Below are positions 27,556-39,375 of a DNA stretch of 64,000 bases, one piece after another. Origin of the DNA: Alphaproteobacteria bacterium (lineage in GTDB: Bacteria > Pseudomonadota > Alphaproteobacteria > Micavibrionales > Micavibrionaceae). The stretch spans positions 372,001 to 436,000 of the forward strand of contig JAHDXS010000002.1 of assembly GCA_023384135.1 (NCBI GenBank), read 5' to 3'. Position numbers and translations under genes: made by a program. How positions within the stretch are numbered: position 1 is the first letter of the stretch; the number at the start of each line of letters is the position of its first letter. The notes beneath the pieces were generated by a model. The model saw nothing but the letters and a program-made list of their open reading frames with translations. It ran no database searches and was not told the DNA's origin.

Positions 27556-27619
27556 AAAGAGAGGCTCTAAGGCTAGCCCTTTGATCCGCCTGAAAACTTT
27601 TTTGTAAGACCTGAAAAAA

Positions 27620-29395
27620 TTACATCCGCTCGGGAATCTGGATGCCAAGCAGCGAAAGAATGACCTGCAAATGACGATGTGTGAGTGCGCACAGCGCCAG
27701 ACGGCTGCCGCGCAAACCTTCGTTCGTCTCGGAGAGAATATGACAGTTGCCGTAAAAACTGCTGAATTCCTGCGCGACCTTATACGCGTAATCGCACAGA
27801 ATATGCGGCGCGTAATTCCGCGCGGCCAGCGCGATATGATCCGGCATCTCGCACAAAAGCAGCGCAAGCCGACGCTCCGGCTCCTGCAAGATGAACGTCT
27901 CGGCGGGCAAAGCGCCCTGCTCCGCCGCCTTCTTCAAAAGCGAATTGATCCGCACGGCTTGATACAAAAGATAAGGCCCGGTCTTCCCCTCGAACATCGT
28001 CAGGCGGTCGAGATCGAACACATAATCCGCCACGCGGTTATTCTGCAAATCCGCGAACTTGATCGCCGCGATGGCCACCTTATGTGCAACATCTTCTTTT
28101 TCGGCCGGAGGCATATCCTCGGCCAGCTTGGCTTCCTTCAGCCGCTCCCGCGCCTTCTCCACGCCCATGGCGATGAGATCTTCAAGCTTCATCACGCCCC
28201 CCGCCCGCGTCTTGAACGGCTTGCCGTCCGGCCCGTTCATCGTGCCAAACCCGGCATGGATCAGCTCGACGGAATCCGGCACGATCCCGCCCTTGCGTGC
28301 CGCGCGGAACACCTGCTCGAAATGCAACCCCTGCCGCTGATCGACGACATAGATGATTTTGGCGGGTTTGTTCTCCTGCATCCGGTCAACCAGCGTTCCA
28401 AGGTCCGTCGTGCCGTAAAGCACCGCGCCGTCGGATTTGAGCAAAATCAGAGGCGGAACCTCTTTTTTATCGTCCTCCCGCGCGACCGGAACGACCAGCG
28501 CCCCGTCGCTTTCCTGCGCGATTCCCTTGCGCTTGAGATCCTCCACCATCGGCGCGATGAAATCATGCGCGTCCGACTCGCCCTTCCACAGATCGAACCG
28601 AACGCCGAGCGCCAGAAAATTCTTTTCCATCGCAATCTTGGAAACCTCGCGGATGATCTGCCACATCCCGAAGGCAGGCTGTTCCTTATCCTGAAGCTGT
28701 TTGGTATGGAAATGCGCCTTCGCCCGAAACGCTTCGTCCTCCTTGAAACGCGCGGCAGCCTTGGGATACCGCTCGACCATATCGTTCATAAGACGTTCGA
28801 CCTCATCCGGTCTTGAAGGATCGTAATTCGTAAAAATCACGCTGTCTTCTTGCTTATCAAGGTAATCGGCAATCAGCATCCCCATCGGCGTGCCCCAGTC
28901 GCCCAGATGCACGTCGCCAATCACCACATATCCGGCAGCACCAAGCAATCGCCGCAGCGAATCCCCGATGATGGAGGAGCGCAAATGCCCGACATGCATC
29001 GCCTTCGCCACGTTCGGCCCGCCGTAATCGAGAACGATAAACTCACCGTCAGGCGACAAAACCGGACAGCCCATGCGCGTATCCTTAGCCAGCGCGGCCA
29101 GATGCGCGGTCAGAAAATCTTCGGTCACTGTCATGTTGATAAAGCCCGGCCCGCCGACGGACAGCGCGGCGAATACCTTGCCGCCATCAATCGCGCGGAG
29201 CTTCTCGATGACCTCCTCGGCAATCTGGCGCGGGTTTTTCTTGGCCGCCTTCGCGCACGGCATCGCGCCGTTGCACTGGAACTGCGCGGTCTCCGCCTGC
29301 GCCGAAACCGTCACCCGCGCATACTCAGGCGGCAAGCCCAGCGCACTGAACGCCTGCTCCGTCACTTCCGTCAGTTTTTGCGCGATCGACAACAT
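27620..29395 (-). CDS. argS: Arginyl-tRNA synthetase
   Basis: Charges tRNA-Arg. The 591-residue class I enzyme has the HIGH-type motif AMHVGHLRSS (about residues 134-143) and the N-terminal additional domain (PRQIAEEVIEKL). The KMSK motif is replaced near residue 410 by FKTRAGGVMKLEDL, which is normal for ArgRS. The anticodon-binding domain ends in the usual LSLLGIQIPERM. It lies upstream of the Fic gene and downstream of hisC on the same strand, with short gaps, although the 116-base spacer suggests the Fic gene has its own signals. Confidence 0.97.
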   Translation of the reverse strand: MLSIAQKLTEVTEQAFSALGLPPEYARVTVSAQAETAQFQCNGAMPCAKAAKKNPRQIAEEVIEKLRAIDGGKVFAALSVGGPGFINMTVTEDFLTAHLAALAKDTRMGCPVLSPDGEFIVLDYGGPNVAKAMHVGHLRSSIIGDSLRRLLGAAGYVVIGDVHLGDWGTPMGMLIADYLDKQEDSVIFTNYDPSRPDEVERLMNDMVERYPKAAARFKEDEAFRAKAHFHTKQLQDKEQPAFGMWQIIREVSKIAMEKNFLALGVRFDLWKGESDAHDFIAPMVEDLKRKGIAQESDGALVVPVAREDDKKEVPPLILLKSDGAVLYGTTDLGTLVDRMQENKPAKIIYVVDQRQGLHFEQVFRAARKGGIVPDSVELIHAGFGTMNGPDGKPFKTRAGGVMKLEDLIAMGVEKARERLKEAKLAEDMPPAEKEDVAHKVAIAAIKFADLQNNRVADYVFDLDRLTMFEGKTGPYLLYQAVRINSLLKKAAEQGALPAETFILQEPERRLALLLCEMPDHIALAARNYAPHILCDYAYKVAQEFSSFYGNCHILSETNEGLRGSRLALCALTHRHLQVILSLLGIQIPERM

Positions 29396-29439
29396 GGAAA
29401 CACTATATAGGCGGGAAAACGCTCAATTTCAACAAATAC

Positions 29440-30540
29440 TTAGCCTGATTTTTTATCGAACTCGGCCAAAAGCTTGAGAACCGTATCGTTCTCCTCCGGC
29501 GAGCCGATGGACAGGCGGATGCAATTTTCCGTGCCCGCCTTCGAGGAAAAATCGCGCAGGATCACATTATTCTTCTTGGCGAAATCGTAAAACCCCTTCG
29601 CATCCTTCATCTCGACCAGAAGGAAATTCGCATCCGAAGGATACATGAACGAGACCTGCGCGGATTGCTCCAGCGCCGCCCGCATCCGGTCGCGCTCGGC
29701 CAACAGCTTTTTGATGTTCTCATGCGCGATGGCTTTGATTTCCGGCGAAAGCACATGGAACGCCGCCTCGACGCTAAGCCGCGTCAGCGGATACGTCTCC
29801 AGCGCCTTGGTCCGCACGAGGGAGATAAAATCCGTGTCCGCCGCGATCATGCAGCCGATCCGCATCCCCGCGAACGCATAGGATTTCGAAAGCGTGCGCA
29901 GGATGATGAGATTGGGCGTACTTGCCAGATCGTCGGTCATACTGCCCGCCTCGGCAAATTCGGCATAGGTCTCGTCCAGAACCACGATAGCCTGCCCCTC
30001 CAGCGCCTCGCAGATTTCGGAGATCGTCTCATGCGAGAACGACGTACCCGTCGGGTTGTTAGGCGAACACAGAAACACTAGCTTGACCTTATTTTCTGAG
30101 GCTTTGACCGCCTTGACGATGCCTTCAGCATCCAGCGCGAACGTGCCCTGCGTCTTCAGCAGTGGCACCTCAATGACGTTCGCGGGTTGCGCCCGGGAGT
30201 CCACGCCGTAGATCCCGAAGGTCGGCGGTGTAATGATCACGGCATCCCGGTTCGGCTCGCAAAACACACGGATCAGGATAGCAATCGCCTCATCCGCCCC
30301 GCGCGTGATCACGATCTGGTTATGCTCAACGCCGTAGGTCTGCGCGAACGCCTCCAGCAGTGCGGCGGGCTGCGGCTCGGGATAGCGGTTCAAGCCCTCA
30401 AGCCCCGGCAGCTCGAACGGATTCTCGTTCGCGTTGAGGAAAATTTTGGTGTGGTCCTTGGCCATCTCCATCCCGGCGGAGACATACCCCTCCATCGTTT
30501 GGAAATGGTCGCGCACAAATTTCAAAAGAGAGCCTGTCAT
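29440..30540 (-). CDS. hisC: Histidinol-phosphate aminotransferase family
   Basis: A fold-type I PLP enzyme of 366 residues. Features: NANENPFELPG, RGADEAIAILIRVFCEP, CSPNNPTGT, LDETYAEF and the PLP lysine in RTLSKSYAFAGMRIG. It matches HisC, which transaminates imidazole acetol phosphate in histidine synthesis and sometimes serves phenylalanine or tyrosine. The ATG at 30540 is used; a TTG twelve bases upstream is less likely. No other his gene is in the window. Confidence 0.9.
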   Translation of the reverse strand: MTGSLLKFVRDHFQTMEGYVSAGMEMAKDHTKIFLNANENPFELPGLEGLNRYPEPQPAALLEAFAQTYGVEHNQIVITRGADEAIAILIRVFCEPNRDAVIITPPTFGIYGVDSRAQPANVIEVPLLKTQGTFALDAEGIVKAVKASENKVKLVFLCSPNNPTGTSFSHETISEICEALEGQAIVVLDETYAEFAEAGSMTDDLASTPNLIILRTLSKSYAFAGMRIGCMIAADTDFISLVRTKALETYPLTRLSVEAAFHVLSPEIKAIAHENIKKLLAERDRMRAALEQSAQVSFMYPSDANFLLVEMKDAKGFYDFAKKNNVILRDFSSKAGTENCIRLSIGSPEENDTVLKLLAEFDKKSG

Positions 30541-30591
30541 GGGGGCGATCAAGCCAGAAGCGCGGCAAAAAGGAAAGCGATTTTTAAACCT

Positions 30592-31230
30592 CTACCAGAC
30601 GTAAGGGATCAGCCGCCAGCGCACGTGTTGCATGTAGGCCTCGTAATCCGGGCTTTGGGACAAAAACTTCTCCTCGGCCAGAATCCGAAGAATATCAAGC
30701 ACATAAACCCCCATCAGCACAGCAAAATTGAACAGGCTTATATTCTGCGCAAAAAACGCCCCGTACGCGATGAAATAGGCCAGATAGATCGGATGCCGCA
30801 CGAACCCGTATAACCCGCGCGTCTTCACACCCCGCAGCGCCGGAACGATGCCAAGGCTTTTATTCAAACTGAGATAACCCAGAATAGCGATAACAAGCCC
30901 CGCCGCCTGCAACCCCACGAACACCGGAATATCCTCCAGATTATGAGGCTGAAGCAAAAGCGGCAGCCATGTCCCCCCGATCGCGACCGCCCAGTCATAG
31001 GGCTTGAGAGACGTGCGCTTCGGGAAATCGCGGATCAGGAACAAAACGGCCATGATCCCGACCTGCACGACGTAAAGCAGCGTGTTGAACCTCCCGAACG
31101 TAAAAAACTGCCAGAGATAATGCCCGAGAAAACAGACCAGCAGCAACGCCAGAACCCCGTTCATCAGGCGCTGGTCCTGCTTCTTACGCTCCAGAATCTC
31201 GGGCGTGTTCGTCTGCGGGTCGATATCCAT
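30592..31230 (-). CDS. Integral membrane methyltransferase family protein (ICMT/NnrU-like)
   Basis: A 212-residue membrane protein from ATG 31230, which has an AGGAAAGG ribosome binding site. There are five or six hydrophobic segments. The C-terminal half carries the isoprenylcysteine/phospholipid methyltransferase signature: LYGFVRHPIYLAYFI, then EEKFL..SPDYEAYMQHVRWRLIP split near the end. In this family SAM binds the RHPxY region. The substrate is unknown. It lies 51 bases upstream of hisC on the same strand, and is divergent from gyrB. Confidence 0.8.
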   Translation of the reverse strand: MDIDPQTNTPEILERKKQDQRLMNGVLALLLVCFLGHYLWQFFTFGRFNTLLYVVQVGIMAVLFLIRDFPKRTSLKPYDWAVAIGGTWLPLLLQPHNLEDIPVFVGLQAAGLVIAILGYLSLNKSLGIVPALRGVKTRGLYGFVRHPIYLAYFIAYGAFFAQNISLFNFAVLMGVYVLDILRILAEEKFLSQSPDYEAYMQHVRWRLIPYVW

Positions 31231-31341
31231 GATTCGGCCTTTCCTCCCCATCAAAATGGCAAGTTTTGGGAGCCTTGACGAGGCTTTTCTGAACCCCTTG
31301 AAAACCCTTGGCTTTCCAGCCGCCAAAAACCGCTTAAAAAC

Positions 31342-31375
31342 TTGGAAAATCAACGTTTTTCGGCTGTTTTTCCAA
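31342..31375. repeat. Inverted repeat upstream of gyrB
   Basis: TTGGAAAA (31342-31349) and TTTTCCAA (31368-31375) are perfect reverse complements with an 18-base loop. They lie just before a TGCTATAAA extended -10-like element. Confidence 0.45.
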
Positions 31376-31384
31376 CGCCCGCCG

Positions 31385-31393
31385 TGCTATAAA
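31385..31393 (+). promoter_or_regulatory. Possible extended -10 promoter of gyrB
   Basis: TGCTATAAA forms an extended -10; no good -35 is seen 17 bases upstream, as is common for extended -10 promoters. It would give a leader of about 95 bases. Confidence 0.4.
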
Positions 31394-31485
31394 AAACCAT
31401 GGTTAAAACCTAGTCGAAAAATGGCGGAAAACGGCGGTTTTTATGGGCCGCTGATTCGCTTTTCGTTCCCGATTTTCACAGGTGA

Positions 31486-34468
<2,983 letters not shown>

Positions 34469-34472
<4 letters not shown>

Positions 34473-35296
34473 AGAACCAACCCCAAAATCTCTCTCGCCT
34501 CTTTCACCGTCGCGGGCCTCCGCCCATATTCCCCGCATAAATCCGCCGTGCGCTTGACCAACGCGGCATTTGAGGGTGCGAGCGTCTCCGCATCCAGCCG
34601 GATATTATCCTCCAGCCCCGTGCGGCAATGCCCGCCCAGCGCGAGGCACCAGCGATTTACCTCGATCTGCGCCTTGCCGATCCCCGCCGCCGTCCACGTC
34701 GCACCGGGCAGAACGCGCGGCAGCTCCGAGAGATAAAAATCAAGAATCCGCCGCTCGGCGGGCAGCGCATTCTTGATCCCGAACACGAACTGCACATGCA
34801 CGGGCGGCTTCAAAAGCCCCCGCTCCACCAGCTTTCCGGCGTTGTAAAGCATATGCAGATCGAAAATCTCGATCTCAGGCTTGACCTCATATTTCAGCAT
34901 CTCGGCGGCCAGATGGTCGATCAACTCCGGCGGATTGGCGTAAACGATTGAAGGGAAATTCACCGACCCCGTGGCCAGCGACGCCATGTCCGGCCTGTGA
35001 TGGAGCATCGACCCGCGCTCCTCCATCGCGCGGCCCCGCCCGCCCGTGGAAAACTGAATGATCATGCCGGGGCAATGTTTCTTCAGCCCCGCCTGCACCG
35101 CCGCGAAAAATGCCGGATCGGACGAGGGCGTCTGGTCGGCATTGCGGGCATGGATATGCGCCAATGTCGCTCCCGCCTCGAACGCCTCCTGCGCGGATTC
35201 GACCTGCTCGGTCACGCTGATCGGCACGGCCGGGTTATGCTCCTTGCGCGGAACGGAACCGCACAGCGCCACAGTGATGATGCAGGGTTGAGCCAT
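34469..35296 (-). CDS. BKACE family beta-keto acid cleavage enzyme
   Basis: A 275-residue zinc-dependent TIM barrel of the beta-keto acid cleavage family (formerly DUF849), whose founding member cleaves 3-keto-5-aminohexanoate with acetyl-CoA. The zinc histidines are in ATLAHIHARNADQTPS, and the late motif LGGHCRTGLEDNI is present. The actual substrate cannot be read from the sequence; no lysine-fermentation genes are nearby. It is followed by the AT-rich gene with an ATGA overlap, and begins five bases after recF ends. Confidence 0.9.
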
Positions 35297-35300
35297 AAAT

Positions 35301-36422
35301 CTATCCTCTCTCGATCACCGATCCGCTGACCGTGAAAAACGCCGCGCGATCCCGCACGGCCTCGAACAAGCCTTGATCCGTCCCGGTCAGCCACACCTGC
35401 GCCCGCAAGGATTCCAGAATCTCGTAAAGCGCCGCCCGCCGCCCCTCGTCCAGATGCGCCGCCACCTCGTCCAGCAGCAGGATCGGCGGCTCCCCCCGCT
35501 CGGCGGCGATCAGCTGCGCATGCGCAAGGATCAGCCCCGTCAGAAGCGCCTTCTGCTCCCCCGTCGAGCATTGCTCGGCGGGCATATTTTTCGCCGCGTA
35601 CGAGACATCGAGATCGCTTTTATGCGGCCCGGCTTCCGCCCCGCCATTCACCGCATCGCGCTCCCGGCTGTTCAAAAGCGTATGCCGGAACCCTTCCTCG
35701 ACCTCCAGCGCCTTGCGCTCCAACAATCCGCGCTCCAGCATCCCGGTCACAGACAATTCCGCTAGCGGAAAATGCGTATGATCGGCGGCGTTGCAGGCAA
35801 GCTGTAACCTCTGCGCGAAATCCAGCCGCGCCGCCGCGATCGCCGTGCCCGTCTCCGCCATCTGCTGTTCCAGCGCCGAAATCCACGCCGGGTCGGCCCG
35901 CCCCTCCCGCAGGAGCCGCGAACGCTGCGCCAGCGCGTTCTCATAGCGCGTCACCCGCCCCGCATGGCCGGGATCGAACCCGAACACCAGCCGGTCCAGA
36001 AACCGCCGCCGCTCCCGCGCACTTTCAAGGAAAAGCCCGTCCATCTGCGGCGTCAGCCACACACACGACAGATAGTTCGCCAGAATGCCCTGCCCCTTGG
36101 CGGTCTTACCGTTCAAACGGATAATCCGCTTCTCCGGCCCTTTCTGCGGGTCCATGCCCGTTCCAAGCCGCACCGCCTCATATTTTGTCTGAATTTCGGC
36201 GGAAACCGCCCAAGGGCTCTGATCTCCCTGCCGCTGTATGTCGCTCAGCCGCGCCCCGCGCAGCCCCCGCCCCGGCGACAGCAGGGAAACGGCCTCAAGA
36301 ATATTGGTCTTCCCGGCCCCGTTCAGGCCGCAGAAAACCAGCAATCCCGGCCCCAGATCGGCGATTTCCGCCGCCCCGTAGGACCTGAAGGAAGTCAATT
36401 TAAGGGTCCGAATCCACGCCAT
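35301..36422 (-). CDS. recF: DNA replication and repair protein RecF
   Basis: SMC-like ATPase that loads RecA at gaps. Walker A is FCGLNGAGKTNILEAV (about residues 32-47), the signature region is STGEQKALLTGLILAHA, and Walker B is PPILLLDEVAAHLDEGRRAAL. Length 373 is normal. dnaN lies 0.8 kb upstream on the same strand, separated by a rightward secreted-protein gene, so the usual dnaN-recF pairing is interrupted. The gene starts 136 bases from the divergent secreted-protein gene. Confidence 0.97.
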   Translation of the reverse strand: MAWIRTLKLTSFRSYGAAEIADLGPGLLVFCGLNGAGKTNILEAVSLLSPGRGLRGARLSDIQRQGDQSPWAVSAEIQTKYEAVRLGTGMDPQKGPEKRIIRLNGKTAKGQGILANYLSCVWLTPQMDGLFLESARERRRFLDRLVFGFDPGHAGRVTRYENALAQRSRLLREGRADPAWISALEQQMAETGTAIAAARLDFAQRLQLACNAADHTHFPLAELSVTGMLERGLLERKALEVEEGFRHTLLNSRERDAVNGGAEAGPHKSDLDVSYAAKNMPAEQCSTGEQKALLTGLILAHAQLIAAERGEPPILLLDEVAAHLDEGRRAALYEILESLRAQVWLTGTDQGLFEAVRDRAAFFTVSGSVIERG

Positions 36423-36558
36423 GGTTCTTTTTAATGAAGAAATATGCTAAAAGGGAGCGGATTATATGGGTTTAATTATATATTTGACGGATTAGGCAGG
36501 TTTATACTATTTCCATATAATATAAATATTCAGAGAATGAGCATATGAGGGGATCGTC

Positions 36559-37158
36559 ATGGGCAATAAATTAAAAGAATTCGTCACCGCCGCAGGTTTG
36601 AGCATTTTTCTTACTACGTCTGCGCTTGGCCAGGATAAGCAGGCTGTGGACCTGAAAGCCATCGAGGCGGACAGCATCTCCATCACCACGACCGACGGCC
36701 GCGTGGTTTTCAATCGCGCCTCTGCCCCTGAGGGAACACCAGCCGCGCAGCCCGAAGTATCGCGCGGCAGCAGAAGAGAAACTGCCGCAGCCGGAGATCA
36801 AGGTGGCGGTAGAACAGGCGGACGGACCGGCGGACGCACGGCCACGACAAATGAAACCGCGGCGGCAACAACAACGACTCCTGTGACCGGACCGGTCCGC
36901 ATCGGAACGGTCGAAGACTGTCTCAATATTTCAAATACATTTGTTACGAGCGCCGGAACATCCGGCCAACCAGCAGGCAGAACCCGCGAACGCGCAGCCC
37001 CGGCCGGAAGAGGCACGACAAACGCCCCGACACAAACATATGTCGCGACCTGCTATGACGACGGCAAACCCGTTGCCAAGATCACGTTCGAAGCCGGAAA
37101 AACCACACCTGTTGTCGAAATCGTCAAACCCGAAGGCCCCGCCCCGGGAACGAATTAA
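36559..37158 (+). CDS. Secreted low-complexity protein
   Basis: A 199-residue protein with a signal peptide (MGNKLKEFVTAAGLSIFLTTSALG). The mature part begins QDKQAVDLKAIEADSISITTTDGRVVF and then has a Gly/Arg/Thr low-complexity stretch with three GGRT repeats and a run of threonines (about residues 84-115), then two cysteines (VEDCLNIS and VATCYDDGK) that might pair, and a Pro-rich end. Family not recognised. It sits between dnaN and recF, facing dnaN. Confidence 0.65.
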   Translation: MGNKLKEFVTAAGLSIFLTTSALGQDKQAVDLKAIEADSISITTTDGRVVFNRASAPEGTPAAQPEVSRGSRRETAAAGDQGGGRTGGRTGGRTATTNETAAATTTTPVTGPVRIGTVEDCLNISNTFVTSAGTSGQPAGRTRERAAPAGRGTTNAPTQTYVATCYDDGKPVAKITFEAGKTTPVVEIVKPEGPAPGTN

Positions 37159-37186
37159 ACCCGTCACGGCTTGGGAAGACCTTAAT

Positions 37187-37225
37187 TTTTAATGCCGCTC
37201 GGTCAGACCCGCAGCGGCATTAAAA
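37187..37225. repeat. Long perfect hairpin across the end of dnaN
   Basis: TTTTAATGCCGCT (37187-37199) and AGCGGCATTAAAA (37213-37225) pair over 13 bases with a 13-base loop. It spans the dnaN stop codon. There is no T-run outside the stem in either direction, so it may protect the 3' end or act as a weak two-way terminator. Confidence 0.7.
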
Positions 37226-38318
37226 CATAAAGCGCACTGGGATCGCCGTTATCCTGGAAAATCGTCGGGCTGGCTGAATCCGCCATCGTCATGCGGCAAC
37301 CGTCCCCATAAATCTGCGAGGTAATGTCCAGAAGATACTTGGCGTTAAACCCGATCTCAAGAGTCGTATCGCCGTTGACTTCCATCTCCTCCGTCGCGCT
37401 GCCTGATTCCGGCGAACTGGCCGAAAGCGTCATCTGCTTGCCGCGCAACGCGATTTTGACCGCCCGGGACTTGCCGTCGGAAATTGTGGAAACACGGTCG
37501 ATCGCCCCGGTAAAGACCTTCGGATCGACTTCGATCACCTTGTCGTTCCCCTGCGGGATAACACGCTGATAGTCGGGGAAAGTCCCATCGATGAGCTTGG
37601 AGGTCAGAACGATATGATCGAACGAGAACCGGATCTTGTTCTCGGACAGCGAAATCTTGATCATGTCCGCCGCCTCATCGATCAGCTTGCGAAGCTCGCC
37701 CACAGTCTTGCGCGGAATGATCACGCCGGGCATGCCCGCCGCACCTTCCGGCAGCGGCATCTCGAAACGCGCCAGACGATGCCCATCCGTGGCGACAGCC
37801 CGCAGAACCGGAAGTCCGTTGCTCTCCGCCTCATGGACGAAAATCCCGTTCAGGTAATAGCGGGTCTCCTCGGTAGACATCGCAAATCGTGTGCGGTCGA
37901 TCAGCGCACGCAACTCGGCAGCCGGAACCGAAAACGAGACCGGCAACTCGCCGACGGAAATTTCAGGGAAATCGCTGACAGGCAAACAGCTCAGCTTGAA
38001 ATCCGAACGCCCGGCCTGCACGGTCATCTGAGTGCCATCCTTATTCAGGATCACCTCGACCTGCGAGCTATCGGGAAGCTTGCGGATAATATCATAAAGG
38101 GTCTGGGCCGGAGCGGTCGTCGCGCCCTTCTGCGGCACAGTGGCGGCCACAGCTTCATTAATTTCCATATCCATATCGGTCGTGGAAAGGCTGAGCGTCC
38201 CCTTATCCGCCTTCAAAAGAACATTGGAGAGAATAGGAATGGTATTCCGGCGCTCGACGGCGCTCTGCACATGGTTCAACGATCTCAGGAGCGCTGCGCG
38301 GTCAATGACAAACTTCAT
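37203..38318 (-). CDS. dnaN: DNA polymerase III beta clamp
   Basis: Ring-shaped sliding clamp for DNA polymerase III. The 371-residue protein begins MKFVIDRAALLRSLNHVQSA, has the middle-domain TRFAMSTEETRYYLNGIF and DGHRLARFEMPLP, and ends with the clamp C-terminus YVLMPLRV. Length is normal. It is about 7.6 kb from dnaA, with the biotin cluster in between; both genes point the same way. Confidence 0.97.
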   Translation of the reverse strand: MKFVIDRAALLRSLNHVQSAVERRNTIPILSNVLLKADKGTLSLSTTDMDMEINEAVAATVPQKGATTAPAQTLYDIIRKLPDSSQVEVILNKDGTQMTVQAGRSDFKLSCLPVSDFPEISVGELPVSFSVPAAELRALIDRTRFAMSTEETRYYLNGIFVHEAESNGLPVLRAVATDGHRLARFEMPLPEGAAGMPGVIIPRKTVGELRKLIDEAADMIKISLSENKIRFSFDHIVLTSKLIDGTFPDYQRVIPQGNDKVIEVDPKVFTGAIDRVSTISDGKSRAVKIALRGKQMTLSASSPESGSATEEMEVNGDTTLEIGFNAKYLLDITSQIYGDGCRMTMADSASPTIFQDNGDPSALYVLMPLRV

Positions 38319-38428
38319 GGCGAAATCCCGTCTGATTCAAATTTTTACGAAGTAATTAAAGCTTAGCACAGGCGCAAACGCGGGATAAAGCCCCTAAAGC
38401 CGCCGGAGTCACGATATTCATAAAAAAA

Positions 38429-38764
38429 TTAACCAAAGCCCATCTGCTCGGGTTTGATATCGAGCGCACGGGCCGCGCCCATGACCTGTAGGAACAATTT
38501 GTTGTCGCCGTTAATGTTGCTCCACGCCTCCTGATAAAGCGTGGCGACCTCTTCGGGCGTCCGCACATCCTCGAACGCCGCAATGATGTCCTCCTGCGGA
38601 TGATTGGCCGCAGCCGCCAAAAAGACCTCGACCGCCCTTAACGAGCGCTCGGGCTGCACCGCCGCCTCGCCGAACTCGGACGCCAACTCCTGAAAATAGG
38701 AAGAAAGCCCGGGGCGCACTTCTGCGCTGATGGATTTGATCGAAGGTGTAATTGCTTCGGACAT
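38429..38764 (-). CDS. Hypothetical protein after the ferritin-like gene
   Basis: A 111-residue, mostly helical soluble protein; not recognised. It starts at ATG 38764 or at GTG 38770, which overlaps the upstream stop as GTGA. Either way it is coupled to the ferritin-like gene. It contains RSLRAVEVFLAAAANHPQED and ends ALDIKPEQMGFG. The tight spacing suggests a partner of the ferritin-like protein at the end of the biotin operon. Confidence 0.6.
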   Translation of the reverse strand: MSEAITPSIKSISAEVRPGLSSYFQELASEFGEAAVQPERSLRAVEVFLAAAANHPQEDIIAAFEDVRTPEEVATLYQEAWSNINGDNKLFLQVMGAARALDIKPEQMGFG

Positions 38765-38766
38765 AC

Positions 38767-39375
38767 TCACGCCGCCTGCCTGAATGAAATCTCTTGCTGA
38801 AGAACCGCCCAGAACTTGCCAAACAGCGATGTTTCATAGGCGCTCAGCTTTTTCAGCAAATCGTGCTGCCCGCCGCACTGCGCGAACATATCCGCCAGAT
38901 GCTGGTCCTCTTCCGCCAACAGAGCCTTAAGGGAGAGCGCCACGCCCGAACTCTCCAGAACATCCTGATAAATTTCATAAAGCCAGCACGCCCGCAATTC
39001 GATGATAAGCGAAACCCATTGGTAAGCGGCCTCATCACCGACCTCTTTACTGATCCCCGCATCCAGTCGCCCGAAATACATCGCCGCCGGAATCCGGCAC
39101 ATCGCGTTCTCATCGGTAAACCCGTCCAGCTTTTCCCCGCCGATCCGCTCCGCATGGCGCTTGAAGAAATAGGCGTGGCGAGCTTCCTCGGAGAGGTGCG
39201 AGAGCGTCTCCTCGGTCAGGGTCCGGTTCATTTGCGAAAGCATGATCTTGCGGCTGCCCATATGTTCGAGCATCGAGAGCATGTTCATAAACCGCGCATG
39301 CGCAGGCGGATCGCGCACGATGGCGTCCAGAAACGCGCGGACGGGCGCTTCAAACCGCTTGTTTTCGTCTCTCAT
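38767..39375 (-). CDS. Ferritin-like (possible di-iron) protein
   Basis: A 202-residue helical protein from ATG 39375 (a start at 39411 is also possible). It carries a ferritin-like metal set in order: E37, E64-A-R-H67, E126 and E156-D-Q-H159 (numbering from 39375), the pattern that binds two metals in a four-helix bundle. The family is not identified further. The start lies inside the end of bioA (26-base overlap) and the next small gene overlaps its stop. It may be an oxidase, oxygenase or storage-type protein acting with the biotin genes, or may simply share the transcript. Confidence 0.65.
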   Translation of the reverse strand: MRDENKRFEAPVRAFLDAIVRDPPAHARFMNMLSMLEHMGSRKIMLSQMNRTLTEETLSHLSEEARHAYFFKRHAERIGGEKLDGFTDENAMCRIPAAMYFGRLDAGISKEVGDEAAYQWVSLIIELRACWLYEIYQDVLESSGVALSLKALLAEEDQHLADMFAQCGGQHDLLKKLSAYETSLFGKFWAVLQQEISFRQAA

